64,000 nt of DNA from Bacillus mojavensis RO-H-1 = KCTC 3706 (GTDB lineage: Bacteria; Bacillota; Bacilli; Bacillales; Bacillaceae): positions 744,001 to 808,000 of the forward strand of contig NZ_JH600279.1 in assembly GCF_000245335.1 (NCBI RefSeq), in the 5' to 3' direction. Shown here in pieces: positions 59,878 through 64,000 of the stretch. Numbering within the stretch: the stretch's first letter is position 1; every line of letters begins with the position of its first letter. The position numbers and the translations under genes are program-made. The notes under the pieces are model-generated. The model did no database searches. It worked only from the letters and a program-made list of their open reading frames with translations, and was not told where the DNA came from.

Positions 59878-59916
59878 TGACGCTTATGAAATCGGCTTTC
59901 ATAAGCGTTTTTTTGC
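59878..59916 (+). terminator. Terminator after tyrZ
   Basis: GACGCTTATGAAA-tcgg-CTTTCATAAGCGTT type perfect stem followed by T7. Confidence 0.9.
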
Positions 59917-60018
59917 AGGTATAAAGCACTGTCTTTCAAAAATGCGCTTCAGGTTGCAGGAAAACCCTTTAGCATCCCGAAATATTCCCCATCCAAACAT
60001 TAGGGGAGGTTCATGTTT

Positions 60019-61386
60019 ATGAAAAAGCTTTTAACTGTAATGACGATGGCCGTTTTAACGGCCGGCACGGTTCTCTTGCCGGCACAGAGTGTCACCCCTG
60101 CTGCGCACGCTGTCCAAGTATCAGAAAGCCAGCGGGAGCTTCCATTCAAAGCAAAGCGTGCGTATTCCACCATTTCTCAGCTTAGTGAAACAATTGGCCC
60201 CAGAATAGCCGGAACTGCCGCTGAAAAAAAGAGTGCCTTATGGATCGCCTCAACCTTGAGAAAATTAAAGCTTGATGTGAAAGTTCAACGATTCGGCATT
60301 CCTGACCAGCTTGAGGGAACGCTGTCTTCAGAAGGACGCGACATTCTTCTCCGGGCGGCATCCGGCTCAGCACCGACTGAGGAAAAAGGGCTGACGGCTC
60401 CGCTTTACAATGCAGGCTTAGGCTATCCAAAGGACTTCACCGCTGATGCCAAGGGCAAAATCGCCTTGATTTCAAGAGGAGACCTGACATTTTACGACAA
60501 AGCCAAGAACGCCGAAGACGCCGGGGCGAAGGCTGTCATCATTTATAACAACAAAGAAAGCCTTGTGCCTGTCACCCCAAATCTATCCGGAAATACAGTC
60601 AGCATCCCTGTCGTCGGAATTAAGAAAGAAGACGGTGAAACCCTTATCCAGCAAAAAGAAGCAACCTTACAAATAAACGCGCTCTCAAATCAAACCTCCC
60701 AGAACATCATCGGTGTCAAAAAACCAAAGAACATCAAAAATCCTGATATTGTGTATGTCACAGCACATTATGACAGTGTTCCTTTCTCACCCGGCGCAAA
60801 TGACAACGGATCAGGAACCTCTGTCATGCTGGAAATGGCACGCGTCTTGAAAAGCATTCCTTCCGACAAGGAAATCCGCTTTATCGCTTTTGGCGCTGAA
60901 GAGCTCGGCCTGCTCGGCTCCTCTCATTATGTAGATCATCTATCAGAAAAAGAGTTGAAACGAAGCGAAGTGAACTTCAACTTAGACATGGTGGGTACAA
61001 GCTGGGAGAATGCGTCTGAGCTGTATGTCAACACATTGGATGGACAATCTAACTATGTTTGGGAATCCAGCCATACGGCCGCTGAAAAAATTGGATTCGA
61101 CAGCCTGTCTCTGACACAAGGAGGCTCATCCGATCACGTGCCGTTCCATGAAGCCGGTATAGATTCCGCTAACTTTATTTGGGGAGATCCGGAAACCGAA
61201 GAGGTTGAGCCTTGGTATCATACCCCTGAAGACTCGATCGAGCATATCAGCAAAGAACGCCTTCAGCAGGCCGGCGACCTTGTGACAGCCTCTGTCTATG
61301 AAGCTGTGAAAAAAGAGAAAAAACCGAAAGCCAATAAGAAACAAATGAAGGCTAAAGCCTCTGACATTTATGAAGATATGAAATAA
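60019..61386 (+). CDS. ywaD: YwaD, secreted M28 aminopeptidase
   Basis: 455 residues from the ATG after GGGGAGGTTCATGTTT. A signal peptide with a basic start (MKKLLTVMTMAVLTAGTVLL) to about residue 35, a PA domain (about 120-235: LISRGDLTFYDKAKNAEDAG), then an M28 zinc peptidase domain: YVTAHYDSVPFSPGANDNGSGTSVMLEMA (His and bridging Asp), FIAFGAEELGLLGSSHY (the glutamate pair) and NFNLDMVGT (Asp), GGSSDHVPFHEAG (His). The C-terminus is lysine-rich. It is a broad leucyl aminopeptidase and acts outside the cell. Confidence 0.95.
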   Translation: MKKLLTVMTMAVLTAGTVLLPAQSVTPAAHAVQVSESQRELPFKAKRAYSTISQLSETIGPRIAGTAAEKKSALWIASTLRKLKLDVKVQRFGIPDQLEGTLSSEGRDILLRAASGSAPTEEKGLTAPLYNAGLGYPKDFTADAKGKIALISRGDLTFYDKAKNAEDAGAKAVIIYNNKESLVPVTPNLSGNTVSIPVVGIKKEDGETLIQQKEATLQINALSNQTSQNIIGVKKPKNIKNPDIVYVTAHYDSVPFSPGANDNGSGTSVMLEMARVLKSIPSDKEIRFIAFGAEELGLLGSSHYVDHLSEKELKRSEVNFNLDMVGTSWENASELYVNTLDGQSNYVWESSHTAAEKIGFDSLSLTQGGSSDHVPFHEAGIDSANFIWGDPETEEVEPWYHTPEDSIEHISKERLQQAGDLVTASVYEAVKKEKKPKANKKQMKAKASDIYEDMK

Positions 61387-61421
61387 AAAAAGACGGCACA
61401 TCGCTGCCGTCTTTTTTTAAT
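61386..61421. terminator. Bidirectional terminator between ywaD and ywaC
   Basis: AAAAAAGACGGC-acatcgct-GCCGTCTTTTTTT, shared by convergent genes. Confidence 0.9.
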
Positions 61422-62049
61422 CCACTTCTTTCTTAATCCCCAGCATTTTCTCATCTAAATAATGGGCGATCTCCGCCGCTTCCTTCAGTTCATCGGTTAA
61501 ATGTTTAGGAACGTCGTTGTTCAATTTATAGTAGATTTTATGCTCCAAGCTCGCCCAGAAATCCATGGCGATGGTGCGGATTTGAATTTCTGCTTTGACG
61601 TATTCCACTCTGTTCGTTAAGTTCACAGGCATTTCAATAATCAAATGCAGGCTTCGGTAGCCGTTCGGTTTCGGATTCTGAATATAATCCTTTACCTTCA
61701 CGATCCGCAAATCCTCATGCTGCTTCAGGACGTTCACGACATTATAAATATCAGAAATAAAGGAACAAATGATACGCACACCGGCAATATCGTTGATATG
61801 TTCCTTCATTTCCTGTGTCGTAATCTCGCAGCCCTTTCTCATGAGTTTATTTACGATGCTTTCAAAGCTTTTCACACGCGATTTTGTATGCTCAATCGGA
61901 TTGTGGCCATGAATTAAATTGTATTCCTGACTGATAATCGAAAACTTTGTATCAAGTGCATCAAGTGCGAATTTATAAACCAACAGTTCGTTTTTCCAGT
62001 CTTCCATGACAGTTTTTAAATCGTCCATATGTGTTACAGATAAATCCAT
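61417..62049 (-). CDS. ywaC: SasA/YwaC, small alarmone synthetase
   Basis: 210 residues from the ATG (MDLSVTHMDDLKTVMEDW) spaced 9 bases from AAAGGAG; an earlier ATG directly abuts the ribosome-binding site. A single RelA_SpoT (p)ppGpp synthetase domain: VKSFESIVNKLMRKG, DIAGVRIICSFISDIYNVV and NGYRSLHLIIEMPV, with AEIQIRTIAMDFWASLEHKI. There is no hydrolase or TGS domain. It makes ppGpp and pppGpp under cell-wall stress, from an ECF-sigma promoter. It is not identical to the other small synthetase YjbM. Confidence 0.94.
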   Translation of the reverse strand: MDLSVTHMDDLKTVMEDWKNELLVYKFALDALDTKFSIISQEYNLIHGHNPIEHTKSRVKSFESIVNKLMRKGCEITTQEMKEHINDIAGVRIICSFISDIYNVVNVLKQHEDLRIVKVKDYIQNPKPNGYRSLHLIIEMPVNLTNRVEYVKAEIQIRTIAMDFWASLEHKIYYKLNNDVPKHLTDELKEAAEIAHYLDEKMLGIKKEVD

Positions 62050-62095
62050 TTTCGTCATCTCCTTTAACGGATCTTTATCCGCTGTCCATGTACTA

Positions 62096-62119
62096 GACGT
62101 GCCTGCCTGCTGCTAGGTT
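62096..62119 (-). promoter_or_regulatory. ECF-sigma promoter of ywaC
   Basis: Minus strand AAC (62117-62119), 17 bases, CGTC (62096-62099) agrees with the sigma-M/sigma-W type -35/-10 arrangement. It is about 45 bases upstream of the start codon. ywaC is in the sigma-M/sigma-W regulons of B. subtilis. Confidence 0.75.
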
Positions 62120-62156
62120 CTATGAATTTTTTTACAAAATCCTGTCGAATGTAACA

Positions 62157-62188
62157 AAAAAAGACCGCATGAAAAAGCGGTCTTCTTT
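62157..62188 (-). terminator. Terminator after menA
   Basis: AAGACCGC-atgaaaaa-GCGGTCTT; on the minus strand followed by T7. Confidence 0.88.
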
Positions 62189-62189
62189 C

Positions 62190-63125
62190 TTACCGGAAAT
62201 AACTGATCAATAATCCAATTGACAGCAGGAATCCGAAAAATGTATTGGTTTGCGCTGTAGATTTCATCGCCACAATCATATTCATTGGCAATTCTTTTTT
62301 GACGAAGCCTTTCACCGCCTGAACTGGTTTAGGTACGCTCAAAAAGACGACAAACAGCCATGGGCTTGCAGCTCCTGTAATGACCAAGCCGACAACCCAA
62401 ATATACGCCACAGCAAAAGATGCAGCCAGCAGAGTGACAGCTCCTTTATGCCCCATCAGGATTGCCAATGTTTTGCGTCCGCCTTTTTTATCCTCTTCGA
62501 TATCGCGAATGTTGTTCGACAGGTTAATCGCGCCGACAAGAATCGCAATCGGAATCGAAATCAAAATGCTTTGCATATTGATCTTATCTGTCTGAATAAA
62601 AAATGAAATCAGCACAAATACCGAACCCATGCAAATGCCTGAGAATAACTCACCGAACGGTGTATATGCAATTGGCAGAGGCCCGCCTGTATACAGGTAA
62701 CCGATCGCCATTCCCACGAGGCCGATGACAGCCAGCCACCAGCTGCTGCTCATGCAAATATACACACCGAGCAAAATGGCAATGCCGTATGAAGCGAGAG
62801 CTAATTGCAGAATCGTTTTGGGCTTCATACCATGTCTGACAATTGCGCCGCCGATTCCGACAGATTCAGCTGTATCTAACCCGCGTTTAAAATCGTAGTA
62901 TTCATTGAATAAGTTCGTCGCGATCTGGATCCATAAGCAAGAAAACAGCATAGCCAGAAACAGCAGCAAATCAACCTTCACATAAAACATCGCCAAAACT
63001 GTTCCTAGAAGCACAGGAACAAACGACGCCGTTAATGTATGCGGGCGCGTTAATTGCCAAAGAATCTGCCCCATACTTTCTTTTTCCGGCGCTGTCTGAC
63101 CCTCACCCTTATTTGTTTGGTTCAT
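62190..63125 (-). CDS. menA: DHNA prenyltransferase MenA
   Basis: 311 residues, UbiA superfamily, about nine membrane segments. The two aspartate-rich prenyl diphosphate sites are in NLFNEYYDFKRGLDTAESVG (about 72-90) and INLSNNIRDIEEDKKGGRKTLA (about 195-215). It attaches the polyprenyl chain to 1,4-dihydroxy-2-naphthoate in menaquinone synthesis, providing the quinone that QoxABCD oxidises. AGGAAGAGGAAG precedes the ATG. Monocistronic, divergent from dlt across a 447-base gap. Confidence 0.95.
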   Translation of the reverse strand: MNQTNKGEGQTAPEKESMGQILWQLTRPHTLTASFVPVLLGTVLAMFYVKVDLLLFLAMLFSCLWIQIATNLFNEYYDFKRGLDTAESVGIGGAIVRHGMKPKTILQLALASYGIAILLGVYICMSSSWWLAVIGLVGMAIGYLYTGGPLPIAYTPFGELFSGICMGSVFVLISFFIQTDKINMQSILISIPIAILVGAINLSNNIRDIEEDKKGGRKTLAILMGHKGAVTLLAASFAVAYIWVVGLVITGAASPWLFVVFLSVPKPVQAVKGFVKKELPMNMIVAMKSTAQTNTFFGFLLSIGLLISYFR

Positions 63126-63466
63126 CTTCCTCTTCCTTTCTATTAAAAGGCTTACTTTATTTCAGCCGGCCACTTGATGAAACTTGCGTTTTGCTTCCTT
63201 ATCTATCATAATGACTTCTCCACCATTTCACAAGATACCTTGAGCGGGCGTTTTCCTTCTTATCATACCCTTTCTCCCTGATTTCATTAGGGTTCTGCCT
63301 GTGCCTTTACAAACAGGAGCGGAAAAATTTTTTTAAATACATTTTCACTTTTTAAAAGTTAAAAAGTTCTCTTCATTACATTTGATCTTTCCTTTATAAT
63401 GAATCAGTCAGAGAAGCTTCATTCATACTCTCTCTCTGAGATAAAAATTCACTTCTGAAGGCAGAA

Positions 63467-63474
63467 GCCGATAT
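63467..63474 (+). promoter_or_regulatory. Sigma-D -10 element upstream of dlt
   Basis: GCCGATAT is a full match to the sigma-D -10 consensus. The TTCA at the expected -35 position (63448-63451) is poor. A sigma-D promoter has been reported for the B. subtilis dlt operon. Confidence 0.65.
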
Positions 63475-63502
63475 ATAAATTTGAGGGAGATTAGGGAAAA
63501 TA

Positions 63503-63528
63503 TGAAACTTTTTGCGCATCCGCTCGTC
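63503..63528 (+). promoter_or_regulatory. ECF (sigma-X type) promoter of dlt
   Basis: TGAAAC (63503-63508), 16-base spacer, CGTC (63525-63528), 45 bases upstream of the dltX start. This is the sigma-X type element; dlt is a known sigma-X target. The rest of the gap 63126-63572 shows no gene. Confidence 0.8.
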
Positions 63529-63572
63529 ATATACTCATGTAATTATCGAAAAAACGGGAAGGGAATTTAGAT

Positions 63573-63722
63573 ATGCTGCAATTGATGAAACAGCTGTATG
63601 AAAAACCCGCTGTCAAGTGGACTTGTCATACAGGCTTTTATTTGTTGATACTGCTTGTTTTGTTTTTTATGTATGGTTTTCACACCGCGAATACCGGTTC
63701 TTATATTTATAACGATTTCTAA
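63573..63722 (+). CDS. dltX: DltX, small membrane protein of the dlt operon
   Basis: 49 residues, missed by length cut-offs. [20 protein letters not shown] leads into a single membrane helix ([15 protein letters not shown]), and the C-terminus [14 protein letters not shown] is the conserved DltX motif which acts as the substrate-tyrosine tail in D-alanine transfer to teichoic acid. GGGAAGGGAA precedes the ATG. It ends 17 bases before dltA and is the first gene of dltXABCD. Confidence 0.93.
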   Translation: MLQLMKQLYEKPAVKWTCHTGFYLLILLVLFFMYGFHTANTGSYIYNDF

Positions 63723-63739
63723 TTGGAGAGAGAATAACA

Positions 63740-64000
63740 ATGAAACTTTTAGATGCTATTCAAACACATGCGGAAACTTATCCGCAAACCGAAGCTTTCC
63801 GCTCTCAAGGCCAGTCGCTCACATATCAGGAACTTTGGGCGCTGTCTGACCGTGCGGCTGCCGCGATCAAAAAACGCGTTTCCGGAGAAAAGGGTTCTCC
63901 TGTTCTGGTGTACGGACATATGGAACCGCACATGATTGTCTCCTTTTTAGGAAGCGTCAAGGCGGGACATCCTTATATCCCGGTTGACTTGTCCATTCCG
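63740..64000 (+). CDS. dltA: DltA, D-alanine:carrier-protein ligase (5' part)
   Basis: The first 87 codons of the AMP-binding ligase that activates D-alanine and loads it on DltC for teichoic acid D-alanylation: [40 protein letters not shown] and [18 protein letters not shown]. The frame is open to the window end. GGAGAGAGAATAACA precedes the ATG. The gene is cut by the end of the window. Confidence 0.95.
   Translation, partial: MKLLDAIQTHAETYPQTEAFRSQGQSLTYQELWALSDRAAAAIKKRVSGEKGSPVLVYGHMEPHMIVSFLGSVKAGHPYIPVDLSIP

Overview
The window is a chromosomal segment of a Bacillus subtilis-group species. Almost every protein is recognisable as an ortholog of a B. subtilis 168 gene, and the order is that of the 168 region running from the sps spore-coat polysaccharide operon to dlt: sps, gerQ, ywd genes, sacA-sacP, vpr, rodA, qox, gal, slrA, efeUOB, thiME, ywb genes, epr, sacXY, gspA, tyrZ, ywaD, ywaC, menA, dlt. 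Names come from remembered family and synteny knowledge; no search was run. The sequence is clearly not 168 itself. It has many substitutions, a decayed sps operon and an Eis-like acetyltransferase gene between rodA and ywcE that I do not remember from 168.

Layout. 1-3.6 kb: minus-strand sps operon with intact spsA, spsB and spsD but ruined spsC and spsE. 3.9-12.6 kb: gerQ, housekeeping ywd genes, ung, a PadR-regulated membrane-protein pair, and the pyridoxine/HMP kinase. 12.7-17.5 kb: the sucrose genes sacA, sacP and sacT, with the Rex-controlled formate/nitrite-type transporter ywcJ inserted between. 17.5-20.8 kb: ywcI, a DnaA-box cluster and vpr (frameshifted). 20.8-25.4 kb: ywcH, nfrA, rodA and the acetyltransferase. 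25.6-30.7 kb: ywcE, the qoxABCD quinol oxidase and ywzA. 30.7-37.4 kb: galK-galT, ywcD-ywcC, slrA, ywcB-ywcA. 37.4-42.0 kb: ywbO and the Fur-controlled iron uptake operon efeUOB (efeB frameshifted). 42.1-51.1 kb: thiM-thiE, ywbI, ywbHG and the ywb genes, with ywbA frameshifted. 51.3-59.9 kb: epr, the second sucrose system sacXY, gspA, ywaF/ywaE and T-box-controlled tyrZ. 60-64 kb: secreted aminopeptidase, small alarmone synthetase, menA, dltX and the start of dltA.

Functional links. The two sucrose systems each pair an EIIBC permease with a BglG-type antiterminator (SacP/SacT, SacX/SacY), and both permease genes carry a visible RNA antiterminator (RAT) element. Many genes concern the envelope and export: RodA, Dlt, Vpr, Epr, YwaD and the Tat substrate EfeB. 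Respiration is represented by Qox and MenA. Visible control elements include a Rex operator, a Fur box, CcpA-type cre sites, sigma-B, sigma-D and ECF-sigma promoters, a tyrosyl T-box and two RAT/terminator leaders.

Five genes are broken. spsC and spsE show genuine decay (a large deletion, stops, several indels). vpr, efeB and ywbA each carry one single-base indel in a homopolymer, which could be real mutations or sequencing errors. I found no convincing new multi-gene system, phage, IS element, CRISPR array, rRNA or tRNA gene. The most interesting signals are the operon decay, the DnaA-box cluster, several undocumented-looking palindromes and the possible accessory acetyltransferase.
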